Assembly (NCBI RefSeq): GCF_000263715.2
Contig: NZ_CM001514.1
Location: forward strand, 3,661,674-3,725,673
DNA: 64,000 nucleotides
Reading direction: 5' to 3'
DNA from: Pseudomonas synxantha BG33R
GTDB lineage: Bacteria; Pseudomonadota; Gammaproteobacteria; Pseudomonadales; Pseudomonadaceae
The notes beneath the pieces are model-generated. The model saw nothing but the letters and a program-made list of their open reading frames with translations. It was not told where the DNA came from and ran no database searches. Below are positions 52,478-62,410 of this stretch, piece after piece. Within the stretch, counting starts at the first letter, position 1. Each line of letters starts with the position of its first letter. The translations under genes and the position numbers were made by a program.

Positions 52478-55400
52478 CTACAACAGCGCTCGATTCAAGG
52501 CGGCGGCCAAATGCGTGCGATTATTGAAGTCCTCCATCATCGAGACGTGCCCGCCTGGAATCGCAACCGAACTGATCGCCCAGTCAGGCAACAGCTCGCG
52601 CCACCCGCCCACCCTGCCAACCTGCGATAAAGCACCGGCCTCTGGTTCAGTCGCGAAAAAATGATGGAGATTGACCGGTAACGGCGCGGGTTTGTAGGCA
52701 CGGGCAATCTGCGAAAAATGATAAATGCCGTGCCATTTGGCTGTTTCCAGCGCAACGTCTGCATTGACATCATAGCCACCCAAATCCTGGGCCTTTGTGA
52801 TCAGCTCGGATATCTCCTGCCCTTCATCCAGCACATCGAACTTGTATCGCTCCGATTCCGAGGCAACCGCTTTCACATGCTCAATAAAGTAGCGTCTGAT
52901 GCCATGGTTTTTATAGGGCAACTTATGCGGAGCAGGAACATCGATGAAACCTAGAAACTCAATGCTGGCCCCCTTTGCTGTCAGCGCTTGGGCGATGGCA
53001 TAGGCGAGAATCCCACCAGAAGAATACCCGGCAATGCGATACGGCCCTTCAGGCTGTATCGCCTGCATAAGCGGAATCATCCTTTCGGCCATATTTTCCA
53101 ATGAGTGCGGCAAAGGATCACCGATAGCAGCCCACGGCAATGCGTAGACCGGACAGCTGGAGCGGATTTGCTGGGCAAGCGAAACAGCATACGAATAATC
53201 GGCTAACCCCGAGGGCACGAAAAACACCGGGCACTCAGCCCCGCCCGCGCGCACGGTAATTACCCCGACCTGCGGAACGGGCACAGGAGACTGTGCGATC
53301 TGAACGGCAAGGTTGGCCAATCGAGGGTGTTGAAAAATATCGCCAAGCGAGCATTCCAAACCATAATTTCTGATCTTCTGCATCATCTGAACAGCCATGA
53401 GCGAATGACCGCCGAGTGCGAAGAAGTTGTCCTGTCGACCGATGCGCTCAAGTCCAAGCAAGCCTGACCAAAGTGCTGCCAGGATAGTCTCCGTCTCACC
53501 TCGCGGCGACTCATACGCCGCGTGGGCAAAGGCCTCATCTCCAGGAGCAGGCAAGGCCCGCCGGTCAAGCTTGCCATTGGGGGTCAGCGGCAAACATTCA
53601 ATCAACACAAAGGCTGACGGCACCATGTAGTCGGGTAGGCGCTCACTTAAATAATCTCTCAGTCGTCCTGCTATCGGCAGATTCGCGTCCGTGGCGGCAT
53701 CAGGGATGCAGATATCATCTTTGGAGACCGCCGGCTGCGTCACTACATATGCGATCAGGCGTTTGTCCAGGTCCACACCTTGCACGTCCACCACCGCCTC
53801 GCGGATGGAAGGGTGCGTGGCCAGCCTGGCAGCGATTTCACCCGGCTCGATCCGCAAGCCGCGAATCTTGACCTGGTCGTCATTACGTCCCAAAAACACC
53901 AGATTTCCATTGGCCTGGTAACGAGCCAAGTCACCTGTCCTATACATACGCGCGTCGGGAGTAGCGGAAAAAGGATCAGGCAAGAAACGCTCATTCGTCA
54001 GTTCGACCAGGTTCAGATACCCACGCGCAACTCCCCTACCTCCGATGTAAATCTCACCGACCGCTCCCAGTGGAACAGGCGTGCCGTCGCCATCCAGAAG
54101 GTAAATGCAGGCGTTAGAAATCGAGCGGCCTATAGGAACCGGATCAACGTCATCCAAGGAACAATGATGGACCGCCGCCCAGACCGTCGCCTCAGTCGGG
54201 CCATATTCATTGAATAACTCAACCGCCGGAAAGGCTGAAGCCACCTCCTGGACCAACTGCCCAGGACAGGCTTCACCCGCCACTTTCACCTGACGCAATT
54301 GTGCATATCCACTTTGGGCGACTTGTGCAAGGACCAGTCTTGCCAGTGACGGCACCAGCAGCAAGGACGTGACTTCATTTTCAATCAAAACGCGGCTGAT
54401 GATGCGGGGATCTACGACCGCATCGCTACCGGGCACACACAAGGCACCTCCGGTTGTTAACGTTCCGAAAATGCCTGCTACCGAACTGTCGAACGCCATG
54501 GATGACAGCAGTAAGAACACATCGCCAATGCCTGACTTATAGAACGTAGTCCTTGCCAGTGTGGATGAGACCAACCCACGATGCTCGATCATGACGCCCT
54601 TGGGGTTACCGGTCGAACCCGAGGTATAAATCAGATACGCCAGATGGCGGGATGTGAGGCCGCGGATCTGCAGATTGGCATCCGCTCGTGCCGGTATTTC
54701 ATTGGGATCAAGCACGGTGTAAGACATTAAAGCCTCACCTAGCGCTTGCCGCCCGGCCGTATCGGCCAGCACCAATAGAGGTGCCGTGTCGTCAAGAATG
54801 TATGCCAGACGATCTGCCGGATAAGCCGGATCAAGCGGCACATAGGCGCCGCCCGACTTCAGGATCGCCATGAGCCCCACAATCATGGCCATGGAACGCT
54901 CGACACAAATAGCCACTCGCTGGTCTGGCCCCACACCCAGTTCAACCAGCCGCAGTGCAAGCTGATTAGCTCTGGTATTGAGTTGCGCGTAACTGAGCGT
55001 CTTGCCTTCACAGATCAGCGCTGTCGCCTGCGGGGTGCGGGCAACCTGCGCCTCGAACACATGATGAATACACAGCTTTTGCAGGGAAGATGCGGGCGTC
55101 GGGTTCCACGTCTGGAGCAGCAATGTCTGTTCAGCCGCTGGCAGAATATTCAGCTGTCGAACCGGGCGCTGCGGCGAGTGCTCCAGGCTCTGAGCCAAGC
55201 TGTCCAATGCCTGCTCCATATAGGCACATACACGAACGGAATCGAATGGCGCCACCACTTGCGTCGTCAACCCCAACGAGTGACCGAAATCTTCGACAGA
55301 CAACGTAAACGGGTAATTGGTCCGCTCCTGCTCACTCAAGAACTCAGCGCCCTTGATTTGCCCCATGGTCTGAACAATGTTGTCCGAGCCCGCCAGGTCA

Positions 55401-58400
55401 TTGTGCCGGTAATTGAGCAAGGCGCTGAACAACGGCGTGCCCGTGGCGACCCCACTGCACCGTTGCGCCAGCGCCAGCGAGGCATGTTCGTGGGCGAGCA
55501 AAGCTGCCAGGCGGGCATGTGCCTGCTGGACGCTTTGGGCGGTACCCATGCCACCTGAGTCAAATCGGATCGGCAGCGTGTTGATGAACATGCCCATAGC
55601 TCGATCTGAGCCATGACCGGCTTGCATGCGCCCAAACAGCACCGTACCAAACACAACCTTTTCCTGGCCGCTGGTGCGCGCCAGTACTTGGGCAAAGGCC
55701 ACGTGACACAGGCTGGCCAGACTCACGTTCAACCGCTTCGCCTGAGCCCGCAACCGTTCATTGAGATCGGCAGACACCCTGCGATAGGTCTGGCTCACCT
55801 GTGCGCCGTCCAGATGCACCTGTGCCAGCCCAAAGGGCAGCGTCGGCGCCTCTATGTCAGTCAGCATGGACCTGAAGAAAGCTTCATGCTCGGCCACGCT
55901 TTTACCTGACCGTACCTGACCTATCAGGTTGCGGAACGGTTGAGGCGAAGGTAATTGCTCACTACGTTCAGCGAGGAAAGCCTGTACCTCGTGATAAAAA
56001 AACTGCAATGACGAAGCGTCGTCGATTAAGTGATGCTGCAGTTGCACCAGGATGAACCGGTCTGCGCCAGGGTCATGCGCAACTATAAAGCGCAGTACGG
56101 GCGCCTGCGTCAGGTTGATCCGATGCCGGCAGGAATCAAAACGTTGCGAAAGCTGATCGGTAACAGAACCATTTGCCGGATCGAGCACCACATCGACGAC
56201 CGAGAGAGGAGCCTGGCGCCATACAACTTGCGCTGCACGGGACAACCCGTCCCAAACAAAGGCTGTGCGCAGAATGTCGTGACGGTCTACAACCTGCTGA
56301 ACCGCGCACAGATACCACTCCAGTGTTTCACGATCAGCAAAGGCCATCTGGGCAACCAGCAAGTAGGGGTCACCCTCCTTCGCCAACAGGTGATGAAAGA
56401 GGATGCCATCCTGCATGGGTGAGAGCGCATAGATATCCTGGATATTGGCCACACCCCCAGGAACCTGTGAAACGATCAGGTCGATGTCCACTTGGCTGAG
56501 ATCTATCAGCGGCAACAGGTCGGGCGTGATAATACGTGTTTCAGGCCTGATTAGATTGGGTGGCACCACCTCCTCGCAGTGTTGACCAAGCTTTCCAGCC
56601 AGTACTGACAATACCGGCGTCTGAAACAAATCCCGCACAGCCAGGCTCAAGTTCTCACGGCGTAACCGCTCGATCAATCGCACCGCCAAGAGTGAATGCC
56701 CGCCAAGGGCAAAGAAATTGTCATGACGACCGACTTTTTCGACCCCAAGCAACTCTGACCAAATCCAGGCAAGTGTGACCTCAATCGCACCCAACGGCGC
56801 CTCGTAGCGTGCATGCGCAAAGGCGTCGTCCTCTGGAGCCGGCAACGCTCGCCGGTCCAGCTTGCCGTTGCCCGTCAGCGGCAAACTGTCCATTCGCACG
56901 AAGGCGGACGGCACCATGTAATCGGGCAAACGGTCGCTCAGGTAATCACGCAGCGTGCCCGCCAAAGCCAAGCCGGCCTCGCCGGTAACTTGCAGAGGCT
57001 GGATGTCTGAATTCGCGACGACGTAGGCGACCAACCTCTTGTCGGCAGCCTCACCTTGCGCGACCACCGCCGCTTCGCGAAGGGCCGGATGCTCAGCCAA
57101 TCGGGCGGCAATTTCACCCAATTCAATCCGGAAACCGCGAATCTTGACCTGATCATCATTGCGCCCCAGGAACACCAGGTTCCCGTTCGCAAGATAACGA
57201 GCCAAATCCCCCGACCTGTACATCCTCGCAGCGGACTCCTCCGTAAAAGGGTCGCGCAGGAAGCGTTCAGCCGTCAGTTCGGGGCGGTTTAGATAACCAC
57301 GCGCGACGCCGGCACCGCCGATGTACATTTCACCCGTAGCGCCCATCGGAACAGGCTGGCCAAAGGCGTCGAGAAGATAGAGTTTCAAGTCCGGAAGACG
57401 CTGGCCGATCACGCTTTCGTCTTGTCGCGCATCGGCTGAGGTCAGAGGGTAGTAAGAGACATGGACCGTGGTTTCCGTAATCCCATACATGTTCACCAGT
57501 TGCGGGCCAGAGTCGCCACGTTGGCCATACCATTCGCGCAGAGTCGAGGGCTGCAGCGCTTCGCCGCCAAATATGACATAGCGCAGCCGGTCCGACGATG
57601 GCTGTGCATACTTCATCAAAGCAGTAAATGCGCTCGGGGTCTGGTTAAGAACGGTGATGCCCTGCTCGCAAATCAACTGGTAGAACGCTTGCGCGGAGCG
57701 GGTTGTCGCATGTGGCACCAACACCAGTGTGCCTCCATGACGGAGGGCGCCCCACAGTTCCCACACCGAGAAGTCGAAAGCAAAAGAGTGGAAGAGGCAC
57801 CAGACATCACTGGCCTCGAAAGCAAAATCGGCGCGTGTCGTGTCAAACAGGCGTACCACCTGAGCATGTTCGATCATCACCCCTTTGGGTTGCCCGGTTG
57901 AACCCGACGTGTAGATGATGTAGGCGAGGTTCTCGGGGGTAAGGCCAGCAACCCTTGGGTCAGCATCCGCTTCGACTGCCCCTTGTGCATGAACCTCGTT
58001 GGGATCGAGTACGGTTCGGCCCTGCAACGCGTCACCGAGTGCCTGGCACCCGGCCGCATCGGCCAGCACCAGCACCGGAGCGGTATCACCTAGAATGAAC
58101 GACAGTCTCTCGCCCGAATATTCCGGGTCGAGCGGCACGTAGGCGCCCCCGGCCTTCAGAATCGCCAGCAGGCCGACAACCATTGCCACAGAGCGCTCGA
58201 CACAGATCGCCACACGCTGGTCAGGCCCTACGCCCAAGGCAATCAGCCGGTGCGCCAACCGATTGGCCCTGACATTGAGGTCACCGTAGCTGACCGACTT
58301 GCCCTCAAAGACCAGCGCCGTAGCTTCAAAATTGAGCGCAGCCTGCTCCTCGAACAGCTGGTGAATACACTGATGCGCAGGGTGGACTTCATCCATCGAA

Positions 58401-61400
58401 TTCCATGTCTTGAGCAACAAGGTGCGCTCAGATGGGTCAAGCAGGTCTATTTTTGCGACGGTCTGGCTCGCATCCTGTGTCATCGCCCCAAGGACATTCT
58501 TCAGATATCCAACGTGACGTTCAATTGTGGCCGCGTCGAACAATGCCGTCGCATAGCCAAGAGCACCCACGATTTGGTCGCCGATCTCGGCAAGGTTCAA
58601 CTCCAGATCGAACCGGGCTACTGCGTAGGAAGAACCCACCGGGCTGGCTTCCAGGCCGGGCAAAGCCCATTGGCCTGCATCGTAGTTCTGCCAGGCGAAC
58701 ACCACTTGAAACAATGGCGTATGACTCAATCGTCTAGGCGGCTGGATTATCTCCACCACTTGTTCGAACGGCAGGTCCTGATGGTCCTGGGCCTGGTGTG
58801 CTCGCTCGCGCACTCGCGCAGTCAACTCGGCAACGCTCGGGGCGCCGCCAAGATCAACCCGCAGCGCCAATGTGTTGACAAAGAGACCGATCAGCGACTC
58901 GATGTCACTATGGCCCCGGTTGGCACTTGGCACACCAATCACAATATCTTCCTGCCCTGACAGACGTGACAGCACGGCCGACCAAGCCACCAGCACTGCC
59001 ATAAATAGCGTTACGCCTTGCTCCTGGCAGAAATGCTTAAGGGCAATTGTGAGCTCTGCGCTGAACTCGATCGGCACCGAGGCGCCGACAAGGGATTGTT
59101 GCTCGGGCCGACCCCGGTCCGTTGGCAGGTCGAGTAGGGTTGGCGCATCGGCCAGCGTCTTTTTCCAGTACGTGGCCTGTTGGTTCAAGCGCTCACCGGT
59201 CAGCCATTGCCGCTGCCAGGCGGCATAGTCCGGATACTGGATAGGCAGCGCCAGCAACGGATTGGTCTGATGTTTGCTGAAGGCCGTGTAGAGTGCGCTC
59301 AGTTCAGGCAACAGGATACCGAGCGACCAGCCATCCGAAACGATGTGATGTTGCGTAAGCAGCAATACGTGCTCTTCACCGCAGGCGGTGCCAGGCACAT
59401 GGATCAGGCAAGCCCTGATCAAAGGGCCTGCAGCGAGATCAAAGGGTTCACAAGCCTCTTGGGTACAAAGCTCTGCAAGCTTTGCTTCCTGGTCGGGGCC
59501 GACCAGTTCAATCGTGCGTAATGGCAGACCGTCGCCGCTGCCCAGCAGGCGCACCTCGACCTCGCCCGCTTGGGTGACGAAGACCGACCGCAATGCATCA
59601 TGACGCGACCACAGTGTATTAAGGGCTTGCTGCAGAACCTTCACATCCAACTGGCCGCGCAATCTCAGCGCCAGGGGGATGTGATAGGCGTCGCTGATGT
59701 TACTGTCCAGTTGCGCCAGAAACCACAACCGCTGCTGCGCGAAAGACAACGGCAGGGGCTGCGTACGATGCAGGGGCTGAATCGCTGCGCACGCCCCGGC
59801 ACCTGCGTCTCGTCGGGCGTCGACAGCCGATGCCACAGCCTGGAGCGTTGGCGAGGTAAACAAGGATGCAAGGGGCAGTTCCGCCCCGGCGGCGGCAATA
59901 CGATTGACCAGCCGCACGGCCATGAGCGAATGGCCTCCGAGGGCAAAAAAGTTGTCCTGACGACCGACTTGTTCAACGCCCAGCAGCTGCGACCAGATTC
60001 CGGCAAGGAGGATCTCTGTCGCGCCAAGTGGCGCCTCGTAGGTTTCACGCGCATAAGCGCTCTCCTGCGGGGCAGGCAAGGCCTTACGATCAAGCTTGCC
60101 ATTGGCCGTCAACGGGAAGCTGTCCATCCGCACAAAGGCAGACGGCACCATATACTCGGGTAAACGGTTGTTCAGGTATTCACGTAGCACGCCCGCCAAC
60201 GCCAGGCCGGAGTCCGAAACCTCGGACTGCGTCAACACATAAGCGACCAGGCGCTTGTCGACCTCCTCGCCTCGCGCCACCACCACCGCCTCACGGACGC
60301 CAGGGTGCTCGGCCAACTTAGCTGCAATTTCACCCAGTTCGATGCGAAAGCCGCGGATCTTCACCTGATCGTCGTTACGTCCCAGGAACGCCAGATTGCC
60401 GTCTGGCAGATAACGCGCCAGATCCCCCGACCGGTACATCCGCGCCTTGGGTTCGCCCGAGAAGCGATCATGCAGGAAGCGTTCTGCCGTCAGCTCTGGC
60501 CGGTTCAGATAGCCGCGTGCCACACCAGCGCCAGCGACATAGATTTCTCCCACTTCCCCTGCGGGTACGGGCTGGCCGTGCGCATCCAGAAGGTAGAGGC
60601 TCAGATCCGGCAGACATTGACCGATCACGCTGTGGGCTTGTTGCGCATCCAAAGGTGTCAGCGGATAAAAAGTGACGTGAACCGTGGTTTCAGTGATTCC
60701 ATACATGTTTATCAGTTGCGGGCCAGACGCTCCCCGCGCGCCGTACCAGTCGCGCAAGATCCCCGGCTGCAAAGCTTCGCCGCCGAAAATGACATAACGC
60801 AATCGGTCCGATGACGGTTGCGTGTATTCCATCAAGGCGCTGAAGGCGCTCGGGGTCTGATTCAGGACGGTGACACCCTGCTCACAAATAAGCTGGTAAA
60901 ACGCTTTCGGTGTACGAGTGACAGCATGCGAAACCAGCACCAACGTGCCACCATAACGAAGGGCGCCCCACAGTTCCCAGACCGAGAAGTCAAAAGCGAA
61001 TGAGTGGAAAAGGCACCAGATATCACGGTCGTCAAAACCGAAGGATCGATGTGTGGTGTCGAACAGACGCACCACCTGAGCATGTTCGACCATGACGCCC
61101 TTGGGCTGTCCGGTTGAGCCAGAGGTGTAGATGATATAGGCAAGGTTGTGGGGGGTGAGGCCGACCACTTGAGGGTTGGCGTGCGCTTCAACAAAGCTAT
61201 CGCCAGGATCGAGGACGGTATACGCCTGTAAAGCGTCCCCGAGCGCATGGCAACCGGCCGCGTCAGCGAGCACCAGAACCGGCGCCGTATCACCCAGAAT
61301 GAACGCTAGCCGCTCCCCCGAACTTTCGGGATCAAGAGGCACATAGGCGCCGCCCGCCTTCAGGATCGCCATCAGGCCTACAACCATCGCCGGGGAACGC

Positions 61401-61612
61401 TCAACACAGATCGCCACACGCTGGTCAGGCCCGACGCCCGATCCGATCAGTCGATGCGCCAACCGATTAGCCCTGACGTTAAGTTCGTCATAGCTAAGCA
61501 CTTCGCCCTCAAAGACCAGCGCCCTTGCCTCGGGACAGCGCGCAACGTTTGCCTCAAATAGCGTGTGAATACATACATGAACAGAATCTTCAGACGTAAC
61601 CAGGTCGTGCAT
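52478..61612 (-). CDS. Three-module NRPS without starter C domain: A-T-C-A-T-E/C-A-T-TE
   Basis: A 3044-residue synthetase unrelated in layout to the viscosin genes. Module 1 is A-T only (YTSGSTG about 163, carrier Ser about 560), so it initiates with a free amino acid. Module 2 is a plain C (HHIVSDG about 757)-A (1235)-T (1638). Module 3 starts with an E/C-type domain (ITPDLLPLIDLSQ, HHLIDDA about 1864), then A (2329)-T (2736). One TE follows (GYSSGG about 2864). Pockets by eye: modules 1 and 2 both DFWNIGMVH (Thr); module 3 DSALKAEVW, a code I do not recognise. The predicted product is Thr-(D-allo-Thr)-X, linear, cyclised or oligomerised by the TE. RBS TGGAGG abuts a perfect palindrome. An MFS exporter follows and a tRNA-Ser lies upstream; GC is lower than in the first NRPS cluster. 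Confidence 0.9.
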   Translation of the reverse strand: MHDLVTSEDSVHVCIHTLFEANVARCPEARALVFEGEVLSYDELNVRANRLAHRLIGSGVGPDQRVAICVERSPAMVVGLMAILKAGGAYVPLDPESSGERLAFILGDTAPVLVLADAAGCHALGDALQAYTVLDPGDSFVEAHANPQVVGLTPHNLAYIIYTSGSTGQPKGVMVEHAQVVRLFDTTHRSFGFDDRDIWCLFHSFAFDFSVWELWGALRYGGTLVLVSHAVTRTPKAFYQLICEQGVTVLNQTPSAFSALMEYTQPSSDRLRYVIFGGEALQPGILRDWYGARGASGPQLINMYGITETTVHVTFYPLTPLDAQQAHSVIGQCLPDLSLYLLDAHGQPVPAGEVGEIYVAGAGVARGYLNRPELTAERFLHDRFSGEPKARMYRSGDLARYLPDGNLAFLGRNDDQVKIRGFRIELGEIAAKLAEHPGVREAVVVARGEEVDKRLVAYVLTQSEVSDSGLALAGVLREYLNNRLPEYMVPSAFVRMDSFPLTANGKLDRKALPAPQESAYARETYEAPLGATEILLAGIWSQLLGVEQVGRQDNFFALGGHSLMAVRLVNRIAAAGAELPLASLFTSPTLQAVASAVDARRDAGAGACAAIQPLHRTQPLPLSFAQQRLWFLAQLDSNISDAYHIPLALRLRGQLDVKVLQQALNTLWSRHDALRSVFVTQAGEVEVRLLGSGDGLPLRTIELVGPDQEAKLAELCTQEACEPFDLAAGPLIRACLIHVPGTACGEEHVLLLTQHHIVSDGWSLGILLPELSALYTAFSKHQTNPLLALPIQYPDYAAWQRQWLTGERLNQQATYWKKTLADAPTLLDLPTDRGRPEQQSLVGASVPIEFSAELTIALKHFCQEQGVTLFMAVLVAWSAVLSRLSGQEDIVIGVPSANRGHSDIESLIGLFVNTLALRVDLGGAPSVAELTARVRERAHQAQDHQDLPFEQVVEIIQPPRRLSHTPLFQVVFAWQNYDAGQWALPGLEASPVGSSYAVARFDLELNLAEIGDQIVGALGYATALFDAATIERHVGYLKNVLGAMTQDASQTVAKIDLLDPSERTLLLKTWNSMDEVHPAHQCIHQLFEEQAALNFEATALVFEGKSVSYGDLNVRANRLAHRLIALGVGPDQRVAICVERSVAMVVGLLAILKAGGAYVPLDPEYSGERLSFILGDTAPVLVLADAAGCQALGDALQGRTVLDPNEVHAQGAVEADADPRVAGLTPENLAYIIYTSGSTGQPKGVMIEHAQVVRLFDTTRADFAFEASDVWCLFHSFAFDFSVWELWGALRHGGTLVLVPHATTRSAQAFYQLICEQGITVLNQTPSAFTALMKYAQPSSDRLRYVIFGGEALQPSTLREWYGQRGDSGPQLVNMYGITETTVHVSYYPLTSADARQDESVIGQRLPDLKLYLLDAFGQPVPMGATGEMYIGGAGVARGYLNRPELTAERFLRDPFTEESAARMYRSGDLARYLANGNLVFLGRNDDQVKIRGFRIELGEIAARLAEHPALREAAVVAQGEAADKRLVAYVVANSDIQPLQVTGEAGLALAGTLRDYLSDRLPDYMVPSAFVRMDSLPLTGNGKLDRRALPAPEDDAFAHARYEAPLGAIEVTLAWIWSELLGVEKVGRHDNFFALGGHSLLAVRLIERLRRENLSLAVRDLFQTPVLSVLAGKLGQHCEEVVPPNLIRPETRIITPDLLPLIDLSQVDIDLIVSQVPGGVANIQDIYALSPMQDGILFHHLLAKEGDPYLLVAQMAFADRETLEWYLCAVQQVVDRHDILRTAFVWDGLSRAAQVVWRQAPLSVVDVVLDPANGSVTDQLSQRFDSCRHRINLTQAPVLRFIVAHDPGADRFILVQLQHHLIDDASSLQFFYHEVQAFLAERSEQLPSPQPFRNLIGQVRSGKSVAEHEAFFRSMLTDIEAPTLPFGLAQVHLDGAQVSQTYRRVSADLNERLRAQAKRLNVSLASLCHVAFAQVLARTSGQEKVVFGTVLFGRMQAGHGSDRAMGMFINTLPIRFDSGGMGTAQSVQQAHARLAALLAHEHASLALAQRCSGVATGTPLFSALLNYRHNDLAGSDNIVQTMGQIKGAEFLSEQERTNYPFTLSVEDFGHSLGLTTQVVAPFDSVRVCAYMEQALDSLAQSLEHSPQRPVRQLNILPAAEQTLLLQTWNPTPASSLQKLCIHHVFEAQVARTPQATALICEGKTLSYAQLNTRANQLALRLVELGVGPDQRVAICVERSMAMIVGLMAILKSGGAYVPLDPAYPADRLAYILDDTAPLLVLADTAGRQALGEALMSYTVLDPNEIPARADANLQIRGLTSRHLAYLIYTSGSTGNPKGVMIEHRGLVSSTLARTTFYKSGIGDVFLLLSSMAFDSSVAGIFGTLTTGGALCVPGSDAVVDPRIISRVLIENEVTSLLLVPSLARLVLAQVAQSGYAQLRQVKVAGEACPGQLVQEVASAFPAVELFNEYGPTEATVWAAVHHCSLDDVDPVPIGRSISNACIYLLDGDGTPVPLGAVGEIYIGGRGVARGYLNLVELTNERFLPDPFSATPDARMYRTGDLARYQANGNLVFLGRNDDQVKIRGLRIEPGEIAARLATHPSIREAVVDVQGVDLDKRLIAYVVTQPAVSKDDICIPDAATDANLPIAGRLRDYLSERLPDYMVPSAFVLIECLPLTPNGKLDRRALPAPGDEAFAHAAYESPRGETETILAALWSGLLGLERIGRQDNFFALGGHSLMAVQMMQKIRNYGLECSLGDIFQHPRLANLAVQIAQSPVPVPQVGVITVRAGGAECPVFFVPSGLADYSYAVSLAQQIRSSCPVYALPWAAIGDPLPHSLENMAERMIPLMQAIQPEGPYRIAGYSSGGILAYAIAQALTAKGASIEFLGFIDVPAPHKLPYKNHGIRRYFIEHVKAVASESERYKFDVLDEGQEISELITKAQDLGGYDVNADVALETAKWHGIYHFSQIARAYKPAPLPVNLHHFFATEPEAGALSQVGRVGGWRELLPDWAISSVAIPGGHVSMMEDFNNRTHLAAALNRALL

Positions 61613-61622
61613 CCTTGCCTCC

Positions 61623-61644
61623 AGAAGTGAACTAACTCACTTCT
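61623..61644. promoter_or_regulatory. Perfect dyad abutting the RBS of the second NRPS gene
   Basis: AGAAGTGA (61623-61630) and TCACTTCT (61637-61644) form eight-base perfect arms around six bases. On the minus strand the right edge of the dyad touches the Shine-Dalgarno GGAGG, eleven bases from the ATG. It could be a repressor operator or an mRNA hairpin affecting ribosome loading. Confidence 0.6.
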
Positions 61645-62127
61645 AACGATTGATTGCACCTCCATCAGGTAAGTGCAAGTCCATGAAAAATCTTCGCGCG
61701 CCCCTAGCGGCCAATTGCCTCAATCCATTCAAGGCAACGTACTGATCATTTGAACTAACCAGGGTCTTTCGTATAAGTCAGGCTCGGCAGCAGCCCAAGA
61801 TTTGCAGGCTTCTCATGCAGACCGCAGGTGAAAATCAGATTATTTTACCACCATGACAAAAAGGTCCATGGACTGATAAATCTGGACATTCATGTGTCTG
61901 CGTTAGAGATAAAAAGCAATCCTTCAGCAAGATGATTGAGGCAGATTTTAAGCTGCGAAGCCCTGCAAGGCTCAGAGTCTACCCCTGATACTTCGAAGTC
62001 AACATCGATCTAAAACCGATCCTTCATACCCCGCCTCAGCGTTTTGGCCTTGCTCGCCAACGAGGTGATGCTGGCCGTTTACCCCCCTGAAAGCCCCAAA
62101 AAATCAATGCAAAAAACGCAGACAAAA
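61645..62127. other. AT-richer intergenic stretch upstream of the second NRPS
   Basis: About 480 bases without a supported gene. It should contain the NRPS promoter, but I could not fix a convincing -35/-10 pair. The segment at 61850-61960 is clearly richer in A and T than its surroundings. Short open frames here have no RBS and no protein-like composition. I found no integrase fragment and no copy of the tRNA-Ser 3' end. Confidence 0.6.
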
Positions 62128-62157
62128 AAATCCCGCGGGCGTTAACTCGCGGGATTT
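62128..62157 (-). terminator. Terminator of the tRNA-Ser gene
   Basis: TCCCGCG (62131-62137) pairs with CGCGGGA (62148-62154); flanking A and T runs extend the stem. Read on the minus strand the hairpin is followed by a run of seven T, 10-40 bases after the tRNA 3' end. Confidence 0.85.
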
Positions 62158-62167
62158 TTCTCGTGTT

Positions 62168-62258
62168 TGGCGGGAAACCAGGGATTCGAACCCTGGGAAC
62201 GCTATTAACGTTCGCCGGTTTTCAAGACCGGTGCATTCAACCACTCTGCCAATTTCCC
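62168..62258 (-). tRNA. tRNA-Ser (anticodon UGA)
   Basis: A 91-base class II tRNA with CCA encoded. The acceptor strand GGGAAAT pairs with GTTTCCC (one G-U pair). The anticodon stem-loop is ACCGGTCTTGAAAACCGGC, giving UGA (62222-62224). A long variable arm GAACGTTAATAGCGTTC and the T arm CAGGGTTCGAATCCCTG follow. The long variable arm and anticodon together identify tRNA-Ser decoding UCA and related codons. Its 3' end points toward the second NRPS cluster; tRNA 3' ends are common integration sites, though no duplicated end was seen here. Confidence 0.95.
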
Positions 62259-62410
62259 TTGTGCATCACAGGATTATAGTAGCTCATCCCGTGTCAGCGG
62301 GCGCCATAATACCCGAATGAAACACACTGTCAAACTCTCTGCATCGCTTGTTACAGAGCGTCTGTTATGATCTTTGCGACTGAACGTTTCAAAACTGAAG
62401 GAGTGTCGCC

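Noticed and set aside
61960..62110. Open frame between the NRPS and tRNA-Ser as an integrase remnant
   Set aside because: The readings (for example SVLALLANEVMLAVYPPES) show no integrase motif and no RBS.
62168..62258. Direct repeat of the tRNA-Ser 3' end as an attachment-site pair
   Set aside because: I looked for GGGATTCGAACCCTGG in the 50-62 kb stretch and found no second copy, and no integrase, so no att pair is claimed.
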